A DNA stretch of 64,000 nt from an uncultured Fluviicola sp. (GTDB lineage Bacteria; Bacteroidota; Bacteroidia; Flavobacteriales_D; Crocinitomicaceae). The notes below the pieces were generated by a model. It was given only the letters and a program-made list of their open reading frames with translations, did no database searches and was not told the origin of the DNA. The stretch is from the NCBI GenBank assembly GCA_913009205.1, contig CAJVYC010000009.1, positions 1 through 64,000 on the forward strand. The letters run 5' to 3'. The translations under genes and the position numbers were made by a program. This document shows, in pieces, positions 8,621 through 18,347 of the stretch (its first letter is position 1; each line of letters begins with the position of its first letter).

Positions 8621-11260
8621 GTGACGAAAAAATCATTATTCCATCTTGTTCTGTCGTGTTTGATAATCGCATCAAGCACATTTTCCTTTGGGCAAAAGGA
8701 GGGTTCCAAAAAAGTTGAATTCGTACCCTATGAAGATCAATTGTTTGGATTCGATGCTTGTCTAGTTTCAGATTGGGAAGAAAACTACCACATTTCAATG
8801 GTAGGTGATTCAAACATTCAGCAAGTGGCCTATAAGTCAGTTGCGCAAGGCTATATGGACTCCGTTAACATTGTTCTTCCAAAGGGAATCAAATACGCTG
8901 ATTTGTCGTTTGTGATTGCCGATTCAACCTACGAATTAGAGCATGTAAAAAGAAGCGAGAATACAGTTACAATAGTTCTTCCCATAATGAATTACAATTA
9001 TACCTTAAACCTAAGGAAGGGGGATAAAATCATAGGAATGCTGCGTGTAATTGTATATCCAGAAAGCACCGTTGACATTGTCATTGTTCCGCTTGTCGGC
9101 ATCAGTTTGAATGATGACAGCCTCTACCGGTACCTTAACCGCGTCTTCCAACAAACTGGATTGAATGTAACTGTTGAAGTTCAAAATAAATTCAATACAA
9201 CCGTTTTTACCGATACCGTCTTGTCAAACCCAAGTATAGATAAGGACCGATTCACCAGTCAAATGACGGAGATAAGGAACGAATACTTCGATGAATTTAT
9301 TGATCGCAATCCAAAGTCCTATTACGTATTTCTAACGAGTGGATTTGTTGATCAATCAATTGTCAGTTACTCGATAAGAAACAAGGCCGTTGCTTTCGTT
9401 AAAGCGAACACAAAAGATCTTTTTAGAATTATTGCAAAGGAATTGGGCTATGGCATTGGAGCTCTGGAAGATACATGGGCACATGACGGCCCGGATAAAG
9501 GATCGACAAGAAATTTAATGGATATAGAGGGAACTGAGTTGACCTATTCGCAATGGGAAGCGGTTCAGTTAATGCACAAAAGTGTTTCCTATTATGATAA
9601 TTACGAAGACGTTAAGACGAGTAACGGGATTATAGCCTATTATCTTTGGGAAGAAGATGCGAACGGAAATATCATTCTAAATGCCGGAGGATTGAGAAAG
9701 TCGATTCGTACTACGTTTAAAAGGAATACCTATTCACTTCACTTGGACATTGACAATTTTCTGTTTTATCAATTGTTCAATTTTTTTAGTTACCCAATTT
9801 GTCTTTTACACGTTTTCGGCATACTTCTTTTAGGGATGCTTTCCGTTTTTACACGTCGTAAAATTGTACAGAAAGTGGATCGAATTCGTAAATACCGATT
9901 GTTTCGATGGGCAACTCGACTAGTTGTTTTCAGTGCATTTTTAGCGGCTTTCTATGGAGCATTCCTTTTAATAAATGAGGGGTATTATATGTTCGAAGTC
10001 GATGAAGGTGAATTGAAAAAATACAACGGAATGAGCATTAATGATGTGTCCAGTGAATTGGTGGATAACAATAATACACGACGCTCTGAGGAGGCAAGAC
10101 TAGGTTCTGAAATCCTTCTCAAGAGAGGCAATAAATGGAGTCTTGAAAAGAAGAAAAGAGTGCTTTACTTCGAGTTGAAAAAGACAAAATCAGGCGGTCT
10201 AAAATGCAAATTGGCGAAAGATTTAGACTCTTTACTTTTGAAAGACGGTAACTTCAAGCGATTTGCACACAGTCACTATATGGTGTATACCTATTTAGAT
10301 GAAAAGGGTCAGTTCTTAGAACAAAGAGTATTCAATTTTATTGGTGTAGATATAACTGAAACACTCCGGCTCCTTGATCCCGCAAAGCGAATTTTACTTT
10401 TTGTGAACGGATACAGACCGACCTCACTTGGGACCACTTTTGAGGAGAATTTCGAAGATATCAGAGGTAATGGACTGGAATTCTCCGATTCTAAAAATCT
10501 AATTCATCAGGAGGATAGATATTTATATTGGAAACCATGGAATCAGATCAATGTGCTGTTTGAGAAAAAAATAAATCCAACAGAAACATACTACGCCGAT
10601 GGACATCATTCTGCTGCAACAGCAAACCATGCAAGTTTGATTGATTTTACAACACTTTCTCGAAAATATCCGCAAAGGTGCAAGAACCCGAAGTATCACA
10701 TATGTAAAAAATCCAAAAAAGTTTGGTCATTTTTTGGCTTGAGAAGTAAAGTGAAAACGGTCGAGTTACTGAATTTAGAATCCAATAAAAAAGGGTTCGA
10801 TCTTCGCCGAAATAACGGAAGAATTGCCGGAAGAAACTTAATACAGCAATTAAATGAACTTCCTAACAAGTCCAAAAATGACACTTTATTTATCGTTGCT
10901 CACAGCATGGGGTATGCTTATAGCTTAGGTATGGTTGAAAAGTTAAGAGGAAAAATCAATTTTGGTGGTCTCTACATTATAGCAGCAGAAAATGCCGAAG
11001 CAGGAAGTGTTACGCCTTCTGAGTGGCAAGAAGTATGGCAGTACGGAAGTGACTTTGAAGCCCACAAGTACAGTGCACCTTGTCTGCTTGACGGAATTGC
11101 ACCACAAACTAAAGTTGGAGGATTGTCACACCGACAGAGAGCTTATATTCCTGAATCAGATTACAAAAAAATGGGATTCTTTAATTCACATTTTATTGGT
11201 AATTATACTTGGATTTTGGACATCAAAGAGGGTGATGCAGGGTATATTATTCAGCGTTAA
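8621..11260 (+). CDS. degenerate zinc-protease-like domain / 2 TM / serine hydrolase fusion
   Basis: An 879-residue protein starting with GTG at 8621. Signal peptide about 1-24 (ending FSFGQ). Residues 273-284 read KELGYGIGALED, followed by RNLMD at 297-301 and LTYSQWEA. This is the layout of a metzincin-like HELGHxxGLxH...NLMD domain, but the three zinc His are replaced by Lys273, Tyr277 and Asp284, while the Glu (274) remains. Two membrane helices follow (about 387-410 and 430-455). The C-terminal third (about 600-879) is an alpha/beta hydrolase-like region with nucleophile motif AHSMG (Ser762) and LLFVNGYRP as the likely oxyanion-loop strand. I know of no described protein with this combination. 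Domain calls rest on motif reading. It stands alone. Confidence 0.75.
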   Translation: MTKKSLFHLVLSCLIIASSTFSFGQKEGSKKVEFVPYEDQLFGFDACLVSDWEENYHISMVGDSNIQQVAYKSVAQGYMDSVNIVLPKGIKYADLSFVIADSTYELEHVKRSENTVTIVLPIMNYNYTLNLRKGDKIIGMLRVIVYPESTVDIVIVPLVGISLNDDSLYRYLNRVFQQTGLNVTVEVQNKFNTTVFTDTVLSNPSIDKDRFTSQMTEIRNEYFDEFIDRNPKSYYVFLTSGFVDQSIVSYSIRNKAVAFVKANTKDLFRIIAKELGYGIGALEDTWAHDGPDKGSTRNLMDIEGTELTYSQWEAVQLMHKSVSYYDNYEDVKTSNGIIAYYLWEEDANGNIILNAGGLRKSIRTTFKRNTYSLHLDIDNFLFYQLFNFFSYPICLLHVFGILLLGMLSVFTRRKIVQKVDRIRKYRLFRWATRLVVFSAFLAAFYGAFLLINEGYYMFEVDEGELKKYNGMSINDVSSELVDNNNTRRSEEARLGSEILLKRGNKWSLEKKKRVLYFELKKTKSGGLKCKLAKDLDSLLLKDGNFKRFAHSHYMVYTYLDEKGQFLEQRVFNFIGVDITETLRLLDPAKRILLFVNGYRPTSLGTTFEENFEDIRGNGLEFSDSKNLIHQEDRYLYWKPWNQINVLFEKKINPTETYYADGHHSAATANHASLIDFTTLSRKYPQRCKNPKYHICKKSKKVWSFFGLRSKVKTVELLNLESNKKGFDLRRNNGRIAGRNLIQQLNELPNKSKNDTLFIVAHSMGYAYSLGMVEKLRGKINFGGLYIIAAENAEAGSVTPSEWQEVWQYGSDFEAHKYSAPCLLDGIAPQTKVGGLSHRQRAYIPESDYKKMGFFNSHFIGNYTWILDIKEGDAGYIIQR

Positions 11261-11516
11261 TTAAGTTCTTACCATTGAAAATTCCAGAGGGGATAACATC
11301 CATATCCAATTTGCGGACGGGAAATTCGTAGAATCCATCCTGTTTTAATTTACCATATTCGAATTCGTAAATCACATCAGGATTAAGAGTTCCAATACCG
11401 ACCATCTCTGCCGATTTCACGTTCCATTTTCCGTCAACTTTAATGACTTGTCTCTGGTTTTTGTTGCACGAGAAAAGTAGAGGAACGTTAAGCGCAAAGA
11501 GTAATGTAGTTTCCAT
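11247..11516 (-). CDS. small predicted lipoprotein, possibly lipocalin-like
   Basis: With the start at METTLL (11516) the protein is 89 residues with lipobox LFSC (Cys17). An upstream in-frame ATG at 11543 would add nine residues ahead of the signal and is less likely. The mature part begins KVDGKWNV, a G-x-W strand typical of lipocalin-like domains, but it stops far short of a full lipocalin. The stop codon lies 14 bp inside the 3' end of the convergent fusion gene, so the gene may have been shortened there. It is a real signal-bearing ORF but function is unknown. Confidence 0.6.
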   Translation of the reverse strand: METTLLFALNVPLLFSCNKNQRQVIKVDGKWNVKSAEMVGIGTLNPDVIYEFEYGKLKQDGFYEFPVRKLDMDVIPSGIFNGKNLINAE

Positions 11517-11576
11517 AATTTTTATTTGCGTTAATTTTAGCAATTATTATTCCAAAACAGCAAAGCAGCCGCCCTA

Positions 11577-11603
11577 TTGATTAGGATTAATTTACTACTT
11601 TTG
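11577..11603 (+). promoter_or_regulatory. candidate metK promoter
   Basis: TTG (11577-11579) and TACTTTTG (11596-11603) are separated by 16 bases. The -7 element is a perfect TAnnTTTG; the spacer is shorter than the 19 seen at the tRNA promoters. It leaves a leader of about 20 nt before metK, too short for a SAM riboswitch. Confidence 0.55.
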
Positions 11604-11629
11604 TCTTCTAATATTTAAAGAAAAATAGT

Positions 11630-12886
11630 ATGTCGTATTTGTTTACGTCTGAATCCGTTTCAGAAGGACATCCAGATAAAGTTTCAGATCAAATTTCTGA
11701 TGCTCTGATAGATAATTTTATGGCATTTGACCCTCAGTCAAAAGTTGCTTGTGAAACATTGGTAACAACTGGTCAGGTTGTATTGGCGGGAGAAGTTAAG
11801 ACGAACACCTATTTGGATGTTCAGAAAATTGCTCGTGAGACAATAAAGAGAATTGGATATACGAAGTCGGAATACATGTTCGATTACAATTCGTGTGGTA
11901 TTTTATCTGCAATTCACGACCAATCGGAAGACATCAATCAAGGTGTTGAACGTGCAAATCCAGAAGATCAGGGAGCGGGAGATCAAGGAATGATGTTCGG
12001 TTACGCAACGAAAGAAACTGAAAACTACATGCCTTTGGCGTTGGATCTTGCACACAAAATTTTGCAAGAAATGTCAAGTATTCGTAACAACGAGCCGACA
12101 TTGATTCCTTATTTACGTCCAGATGCAAAGTCTCAAGTAACTATCGAATACTCTGACGATAATGTTCCTCAAAGAATTGACACAATCGTTGTTTCAACGC
12201 AGCATGATGATTTTGCCTCAGAAGAAGCGATGTTGGCTAAAATCAACGATGATATTATCAACATTGTAATCCCAAGAGTTAAAGCGAAGCTTTCTTTTGA
12301 CCTTCAAAAATTGTTTACAGATGAGATCACGTATCACATTAATCCAACTGGAATTTTTGTAATTGGTGGACCTCACGGAGATACAGGATTGACTGGACGT
12401 AAGATTATCGTTGATACTTACGGAGGGAAAGGTGCTCACGGAGGTGGTGCATTCTCAGGAAAAGACCCTTCTAAAGTGGATAGATCAGCAGCATACGCAA
12501 CACGACACGTAGCAAAGAACTTAGTTGCAGCAGGTGTGTGTGATGAGATTTTAGTTCAAGTATCGTACGCTATTGGTGTGGCTCAGCCATGTGGAATGTA
12601 CGTTGATACATACGGAACTTCTAAAGTTGACATGACTGATGGAGAAATCGCAGATAAAATTTCTGAAATTTTTGATATGCGTCCTTACTTCATCGAGCAA
12701 CGATTGAAATTGAGAAATCCAATTTATTCTGAAACCGCGGCCTTCGGTCACATGGGAAGAAAGAACGAGGTTGTAACAAAAACATTCTACGCTCCAGACG
12801 GAACCGTTGTTAAAAAGGAAGTTGAGTTGTTCACTTGGGAAAAACTTGATTACGTTGATATCGTAAAATCATCATTCGGATTGTAA
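11630..12886 (+). CDS. metK: S-adenosylmethionine synthetase
   Basis: A 418-residue cytoplasmic enzyme that makes S-adenosylmethionine from methionine and ATP. Signature segments are present in order: [15 protein letters not shown] near the N-terminus (ATP/methionine site), [12 protein letters not shown] (about 116-127), [20 protein letters not shown] (about 246-265) and [16 protein letters not shown] (about 270-285), the P-loop-like signature of the family. The length fits the Bacteroidota form, which is slightly longer than that of E. coli. It is monocistronic, with its own promoter ahead and a strong terminator behind. Identification is secure. Confidence 0.98.
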   Translation: MSYLFTSESVSEGHPDKVSDQISDALIDNFMAFDPQSKVACETLVTTGQVVLAGEVKTNTYLDVQKIARETIKRIGYTKSEYMFDYNSCGILSAIHDQSEDINQGVERANPEDQGAGDQGMMFGYATKETENYMPLALDLAHKILQEMSSIRNNEPTLIPYLRPDAKSQVTIEYSDDNVPQRIDTIVVSTQHDDFASEEAMLAKINDDIINIVIPRVKAKLSFDLQKLFTDEITYHINPTGIFVIGGPHGDTGLTGRKIIVDTYGGKGAHGGGAFSGKDPSKVDRSAAYATRHVAKNLVAAGVCDEILVQVSYAIGVAQPCGMYVDTYGTSKVDMTDGEIADKISEIFDMRPYFIEQRLKLRNPIYSETAAFGHMGRKNEVVTKTFYAPDGTVVKKEVELFTWEKLDYVDIVKSSFGL

Positions 12887-12920
12887 AACTGGTTCCGATT
12901 GTTTTCGGAATTCATAAATA

Positions 12921-12957
12921 TTCAAAACCGTACCGGTCTAGCTGATACGGTTTTTTT
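12921..12957 (+). terminator. metK terminator
   Basis: AAACCGTA and TACGGTTT form an 8-bp stem around a short loop and run into eight T residues, about 35 bp after the metK stop. Confidence 0.85.
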
Positions 12958-13262
12958 TATTAAATGTCTCGTTAAAAACCACATAATTTTACGTGGTTTA
13001 CAACAAATCAGTGTTTTCATTGTCTACATTCACTCGAAGAGTTCAATAAATGTGCTAAATTGCATAGCTTCGCATAGCACTAGCGATAATAAGCACTATG
13101 CAGAAGTCAATTATTACTTTCATTCTGTTTACAACTGCTATAAAGTATTTTTGCCTTCCACTTGCGCTTTGGCCATAACCTCATTGAGTGACTTTTTTAG
13201 AATGGAACGCTTGTGTAAATCCACGTCAACATTATCGCTAATAAATACTACATTTACTATCC
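12958..13262 (+). other. gene-free stretch with small inverted repeats
   Basis: No convincing coding sequence: the one longer open frame here has no family resemblance and spans the metK terminator. Two inverted repeats occur, AAACCAC/GTGGTTT (12976-12999) and TGCATAG/CTATGCA (about 13061-13104). Just before the next gene there is TACATTTA, close to a -7 element, 6 bases from its ATG. Confidence 0.5.
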
Positions 13263-13808
13263 ATGAGATTTCTCTTTGCCATATCGCTTCTACTTGCGCT
13301 TAGTTCATGTTCTGATCTGAATAAATCGAAGCAACTTGAACGTCTAGAGAAGATGAAGGAAATTGTAGAAAATTCGGCAGTGCTTTTGGACGATAACAAG
13401 ATTGAAAATGCTTCCGAAATGTTATCGATTTCAACGGAGTATATCAATAGAATTAAAGGCCTCGAGGATGATACTATTCAACTTGAGGTAGCTTACAAAC
13501 TTGATCGATTCAAAAGAATGCACGCTAATCTCGCTCCAGCTTTGGTTCAATATGATCGTTTTTCAGCCGCTGTTCTTGCTGAGAATGAAGCATTGAAAAA
13601 ACTAAAAGGAGACATTGATCAAGCCAGCGGTAAACGCCATAAATACGATGAGTACCTTTCCTTTGAAGAGAAAAAAGTAACGGAATTGGAAACGGGTATT
13701 ACATTGTATGTCGAACACAAAGAATTAATTGTGACAGCTTATGATGAATTACACAATGAAATTAATGACATGCTCGTTGAACGTTTTAACGCAGATGAGG
13801 TACAATAA
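13263..13808 (+). CDS. coiled-coil lipoprotein
   Basis: A 181-residue protein with a lipoprotein signal (MRF, hydrophobic core, lipobox LSSC with Cys16). The mature chain is strongly helical and charged. Heptad-like spacing is visible in KQLERLEKMKEIVENSAVLL and again about residues 95-150, suggesting a coiled coil. Its stop is followed directly by the TPR-protein gene, so the two are probably one operon and may work as an envelope pair. No named family was recognised. Confidence 0.82.
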   Translation: MRFLFAISLLLALSSCSDLNKSKQLERLEKMKEIVENSAVLLDDNKIENASEMLSISTEYINRIKGLEDDTIQLEVAYKLDRFKRMHANLAPALVQYDRFSAAVLAENEALKKLKGDIDQASGKRHKYDEYLSFEEKKVTELETGITLYVEHKELIVTAYDELHNEINDMLVERFNADEVQ

Positions 13809-13826
13809 TTGATAGAAAGAACATTG

Positions 13827-15659
13827 ATGAAGAATATAATTTTTGCCATTTTAATCGTCCTAAGTCCACTAGCTGGATCCGCACAAGAGTCAGATCAGCA
13901 ATTGGCGCAACATTATTTCGTTAATGAAGAATACGATAAGGCCGCTGTTTATTACGAAAGACTGTATGATAAAGACCACTCCAAATTCTATTTCAATCGC
14001 TTGATAACCTGTATTGAAGTGACCGGTGAAACCAAAGAAGTAGAAAAACTATTGAAGCGTCAGATCTCTTATTTTAAAATGGATCAGGAGTATGAAATCC
14101 AATTGGCGAAATTTTATGAGATCAACGAAGAAAGTGGAAAAGCAGATAAAATCTATGAGGACTTAATCACTAAAATGCAAGCTCAATCGAGAGATGTTAT
14201 TGGACTTTACAATGCATTCAAAGCTCAAGGGAATAATGAGATGGCATTTAGAACTTTGGAGAAAGGGCGTAAATTGTTAAAGAATTCATACCCGCTTAAC
14301 TTTCAATTTGCTGAGTATTATGGATCACTAGGTGATACTGAAAAAATGATGGGGGAGTATCTCGATTTGATCGAATATCATTCATCCTACCAGACAACAT
14401 TAAAGCGAATTTTGGTCAACCAGATTGATTTTACGGAAGATGAATCTGAAGAATATGAAATCTTAAAACGTGCTTTAATTGAAAGGACACAGCAAAATCC
14501 GGGTGATTTAATTTACTCTGAATTGTTGACATGGTTGTTCATCCAACGTCAGAATTTTAGTGCTGCGCTTATCCATGTTAAAGCTTTAGATAAAAGAACG
14601 GATGCCAATGGAAGACTGGTTTATGACCTTGGCACTATTTGCAGTGAGAATAAGGATTATAGCACGGCAAGAAAAGCATTCAAGTATGTAGTTGATATGA
14701 GCGACAAAACTTCTATCTATTTGCAAGCGTATAATTCTTTGTTGAACATCAAGTTTTTGGAGGCAACGACGCAACGTAATTTTACACAGGTAGAATTAAA
14801 TCAAACCATTGCCGATTACGATTTAGCTTTGTTTGAGTTTGGGAAAAGACGGTCTACCTTCTCACTGATGATGGAGAAAGCTCATATTCAAGCGTTCTAT
14901 GCAAATGACGGCGATGGAGCGATAGCAGGATTGAATGAATTGCTTGAAGTCTATGGGTTAACGGATATGCAAAAGGCTGAAGCAAAATTGGCTTTAGGTG
15001 ATATTCATGTGCTCCATGGCGATGTTTGGGAAGCGTCACTTCTCTATATGCAAATTGATAAGCAGTTCAAATACGAACCGATTGGTCACGAAGCGAAATT
15101 TAAGAATGCGCGAATCTTCTATTACGACGGTGAGTTTGAATTTGCTCAATCGCAATTGGATGTCCTTAAAAGATCTACTTCGAAATTAATTGCGAATGAT
15201 GCGATTAACTTGTCCTTATTGATTCTCGAAAATTACGGAATGGACAGCAATTATATCGCGATGAATTGGTTCGCGAATGCCGATCTTTTGATTGAACAAC
15301 ACCGCTATCCAGAGGCCTTTGTCTTGTTTGATAGTATCATTAGCGAATACCCTGCAACAGGTTTAGGCGATGATATTCAAATGAAAAAAGCACGTTCAAT
15401 GGAGCTTCAAGGAAAGTGGAGTGGAGCGATCCAAGAACTGGAAGAGTTAATTGAGTTCTATGGCGATGATATTCTTGCAGACGACGCTTTATTTAAATTA
15501 GGTGATATCTATGAAAATCATTTGATGGACAATGCAAAAGCGGCGGAGTATTATCGGAAAATTTTGTTCGATAATAAAGGAAGTTTGTATTCTGAAGAAT
15601 CCCGAAAGCGTTTTCAAAAGCTTAAAAAGAGCCTTCCAAAGGAGGTAGGAGTCAATTAG
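13827..15659 (+). CDS. secreted tetratricopeptide-repeat protein
   Basis: About 610 residues from ATG 13827, giving MKNIIFAILIVLSPLAGSAQ, a good signal peptide. A TTG six codons upstream, directly after the preceding stop, is an alternative start. The chain consists of TPR-like helix pairs: an N-terminal set (about 25-200) and a second set (about 380-600) with typical W/L-G-Y/A-F patterns such as YDKAAVYYERLY and AAEYYRKILF. Such proteins act as periplasmic or outer-membrane-associated scaffolds in Bacteroidota. It probably partners with the lipoprotein upstream. The exact role is unknown. Confidence 0.88.
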   Translation: MKNIIFAILIVLSPLAGSAQESDQQLAQHYFVNEEYDKAAVYYERLYDKDHSKFYFNRLITCIEVTGETKEVEKLLKRQISYFKMDQEYEIQLAKFYEINEESGKADKIYEDLITKMQAQSRDVIGLYNAFKAQGNNEMAFRTLEKGRKLLKNSYPLNFQFAEYYGSLGDTEKMMGEYLDLIEYHSSYQTTLKRILVNQIDFTEDESEEYEILKRALIERTQQNPGDLIYSELLTWLFIQRQNFSAALIHVKALDKRTDANGRLVYDLGTICSENKDYSTARKAFKYVVDMSDKTSIYLQAYNSLLNIKFLEATTQRNFTQVELNQTIADYDLALFEFGKRRSTFSLMMEKAHIQAFYANDGDGAIAGLNELLEVYGLTDMQKAEAKLALGDIHVLHGDVWEASLLYMQIDKQFKYEPIGHEAKFKNARIFYYDGEFEFAQSQLDVLKRSTSKLIANDAINLSLLILENYGMDSNYIAMNWFANADLLIEQHRYPEAFVLFDSIISEYPATGLGDDIQMKKARSMELQGKWSGAIQELEELIEFYGDDILADDALFKLGDIYENHLMDNAKAAEYYRKILFDNKGSLYSEESRKRFQKLKKSLPKEVGVN

Positions 15660-15782
15660 ACGCATTATTTCCAATGAATATTATTGGGGCTGTATGTCCC
15701 TATGCGATGCCTTCTACTGTTATTAATTTCAAGTTTCATGTAAGTTATTTTGGTTTACTTCGTTCTAAATAAAAAATGTAAA

Positions 15783-16439
15783 ATGAAAAAACTTATTTTT
15801 CTCTTCGTAATTGGAATTTCTTTAGCCTCTTGTGCTCAAAATAGACCAGAACAACAAGGCTCTTTAGAACAAGACCGTATAAGTAAGAACCTCGACTCTT
15901 TGCAAGTAGCTTATTTCGCAAGTGGTTGCTTCTGGTGCGTTGAAGCAGTTTACGAATCTGTTGAGGGTGTTCAGGAAGCCGTTTCGGGTTATTCTGGAGG
16001 TGTTATTAAGAACCCAACGTACGAACAAATCTGTACGGGACGATTGGAACACGCAGAAGCTGTGAAAGTCTATTACGATTCATCAATTGTGAGTTATTCG
16101 ACATTGGTGGATGTGTTCTTTAATTCCCATGACCCTTCCACTCGAAATGCGCAAGGCCCAGACCGTGGTCCTCAATACCGTTCGATTGCTTTTTATATGA
16201 ATGACGCGGAGAGGACAATAATTGATGCTAAAATTTCAGCCCTTAAAAAAGTAAAAATGCATAGTTCTATCACCACTCAAGTCAAGAAATTTGATGTGTT
16301 TTATGACGCAGAAGATTACCATCAAGATTACGAGCGCTTGCATCCTGATCAAGGATACATTCAAGGCGTCTCTGTTCCAAGGCTGAATAAGTTTAAGAAG
16401 AAAATGCCGGAAGTGTTGAAGAGTTCGGGAAAGCATTGA
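15783..16439 (+). CDS. msrA: peptide-methionine (S)-S-oxide reductase, lipoprotein form
   Basis: 218 residues from ATG 15783. An N-terminal lipoprotein signal with lipobox LASC (Cys17) precedes the catalytic domain. The active site is ASGCFWCVEAVY with catalytic Cys49, and the family landmarks YSGG, HDPS and GPQYRS follow, so the MsrA fold is complete. The enzyme reduces oxidised methionine in proteins. The signal implies it works on the outside of the inner membrane or at the outer membrane rather than in the cytoplasm, and would need an extracytoplasmic thiol donor. An ATG at 15750 is in frame but puts eleven residues before the signal. Confidence 0.95.
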   Translation: MKKLIFLFVIGISLASCAQNRPEQQGSLEQDRISKNLDSLQVAYFASGCFWCVEAVYESVEGVQEAVSGYSGGVIKNPTYEQICTGRLEHAEAVKVYYDSSIVSYSTLVDVFFNSHDPSTRNAQGPDRGPQYRSIAFYMNDAERTIIDAKISALKKVKMHSSITTQVKKFDVFYDAEDYHQDYERLHPDQGYIQGVSVPRLNKFKKKMPEVLKSSGKH

Positions 16440-16564
16440 TTTGATCTAACAATCCAATAATTGCATGATCGATTTTTCATGATCTATCTCATATTTATTT
16501 TCACACTGTTGACTATAATTTTATAGTGAACCATAAATAGCACACTACGTGAGTTGAAGATTTA

Positions 16565-16903
16565 ATGAGTGCCTCCGTAATGATTAGACAGCGCAATGTG
16601 AAGATTGAGCCTTAAGGACATCTTTACTCGAAAAGGGCTGGGTGCAGTTCCTTTCCTTGAAGAAGACGGAACAATATAGGAATTGTTTCTCCGAGTGATG
16701 TTGTTAAATGTAATGATGAAAGCTTAACCGTTCTAGATATAATGACGGATCGGGGACACATTGTTTTAAAAAATAACCGTTTAAAAGATGCCGCTAGAAT
16801 AATGTCTAAAAATGATGTGCACGACCTCGTTGTCATGGAAGGCGGAAATATTATTGGAATTTTAAGCGCAATGGATATCGTTAAGGTTTACGGAGAGGAA
16901 TAG
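16565..16903 (+). pseudogene. frameshifted CBS-domain protein
   Basis: A reading frame opens at ATG 16565 as MSASVMIRQRNVKIEP and stops at 16613-16615. An adjacent frame continues as LKDIFTRKGLGAVPFLEEDG, then IGIVSPSDVV, a second CBS half with VLDIMTDRG, and ends GILSAMDIVKVYGEE at TAG 16901-16903. Joined together this is a two-CBS-domain protein with a frameshift and small deletion between EP and LKD. CBS pairs bind adenosyl ligands and regulate other proteins. No intact ORF remains. Confidence 0.7.
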
Positions 16904-16930
16904 GTTGAATTTACTCTTTTTCATAAAACT

Positions 16931-18136
16931 CTAAACCCTCCTATTCGCTAAAAGTGGCGGCGGCTCACCATTAAACGGATTCCACCGACTAATACTTTTT
17001 GCGTTCATGCCTGAAGCGCGCATAATCGCGCGATCTCCATACCGGTTTCGAATATGATCCATTGCTTTATACAAGTCAAGAATAATTGGGTCTTCGAAAA
17101 GGCTAATTTGATGCGCTCCTTCGACTAAATGACTAAAGCGAACACCGATCAAGCGAACCAATACGCGGCGACTGTATAGTTTTCGATAGAGTTCTAAAAC
17201 CATCGGAATAATGGTATGGTCCGAAGCGCTGTATGGAATTTTCTTTTGAAGCGTGTACGTTTGGAAATCCGAATAGCGAAGTTTTACTGTTATGCACGCT
17301 GTTAATTTGTTTCCTCTTCGCAATTGAAAAACGAGGTTTTCAGCCATCGCCGTCATAATTCCCTCGAGTTTTTTAACATCAATGGTGTCTTTATCAAACG
17401 TGCGCTCTGTCGAAATCGATTTGCGTTCATGGTAAGGAATAACGGGAGAATTGTCAATTCCGTTCGCTTTTTCCCAGATTGCAATTCCATTTTTGCCAAA
17501 CACATTTTCCATCAATTCAATTGGCATTTCTTGAATCGTCTTGATGCGTTTTACGCCCAAGTCGCACAAAGCACGATAAGTTTTGTCGCCCACCATCGGA
17601 ATCTTCTTCACAGACAAAGGCGCTAAAAAGAGCTTTTCCGTTCCGGAAATAATACTAATCTCATTGTTTGGTTTTGCCTCTCCCGTGGCAATTTTTGAAA
17701 CTGTTTTGTTCATCGATAGCCCCAATGAAATTGGCAATCCACTTTCGCGAATAATCTTTGTACGAAGCTCCGAAGCTAGTTTCTGGCACCCAAAGAAGCG
17801 ATCCATTCCCGTTAGATCTATATAGAATTCGTCAATCGACGCTTTTTCATATAACGGAACTTTTTCTTTAATAATATCGGTCACTAGCTTCGAAAACTTG
17901 GTGTATGTACCTGAATTCCCTCTTAAAATTACAGCTTCTGGACAAAGTTGTTTTGCCATCCGCATTGGCATTGCCGAGTGTATCCCAAACCGCCTTGCTT
18001 CGTAGCTACACGATGCTACCACTCCGCGATCCGAGGTTCCACCGATCAATACTGGTCGCCCGTTCAATCTACTGTCGATTAAACGTTCGCATGACACGAA
18101 AAATGTGTCCAGGTCCATATGCATTATTGATTTCAT
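16931..18136 (-). CDS. dinB: Y-family DNA polymerase IV
   Basis: A 401-residue translesion polymerase. Catalytic residues are intact: Asp8 in HMDLDTFF, and Asp102-Glu103 in KASIDEFYIDLTG, so unlike ImuB-type proteins it should be active. The fingers motif SYEARRFGIHSAM, a thumb HhH region (KKIPMVGDKTYRALCDLGV) and a little-finger domain complete the family layout. It lies 211 bp downstream of a short dnaE-type polymerase gene on the same strand. The pair resembles the damage-inducible mutagenesis modules of other bacteria. No C-terminal beta-clamp motif was certain by eye. Confidence 0.95.
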   Translation of the reverse strand: MKSIMHMDLDTFFVSCERLIDSRLNGRPVLIGGTSDRGVVASCSYEARRFGIHSAMPMRMAKQLCPEAVILRGNSGTYTKFSKLVTDIIKEKVPLYEKASIDEFYIDLTGMDRFFGCQKLASELRTKIIRESGLPISLGLSMNKTVSKIATGEAKPNNEISIISGTEKLFLAPLSVKKIPMVGDKTYRALCDLGVKRIKTIQEMPIELMENVFGKNGIAIWEKANGIDNSPVIPYHERKSISTERTFDKDTIDVKKLEGIMTAMAENLVFQLRRGNKLTACITVKLRYSDFQTYTLQKKIPYSASDHTIIPMVLELYRKLYSRRVLVRLIGVRFSHLVEGAHQISLFEDPIILDLYKAMDHIRNRYGDRAIMRASGMNAKSISRWNPFNGEPPPLLANRRV

Positions 18137-18347
18137 TGATCCGTAGTTCTGTTGATAAGATGGTTAAACTCTTCGATAGTTTTCCGCTTAGCGGTTGGAA
18201 GGTCAAAATTCGGTTTTATGTTCGTAAACGTTTTACGTCATAAGCTCCATTTTAGATGTTAGATCGGCTGCGCCTTTTGGATCGTTCGTTACACTCTCTT
18301 TGGATAATAGATTTTAGAATCATCTTCGTTTTTTGTTGTATTATAAT

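Noticed and set aside
11544-11629. A SAM riboswitch ahead of metK
   Set aside because: The leader after the -7 element is only about 20-26 nt, too short for any known SAM aptamer.
12899-13303. A 134-codon open frame after metK
   Set aside because: It runs through the metK terminator, has no family resemblance and overlaps the lipoprotein start. It is treated as chance.
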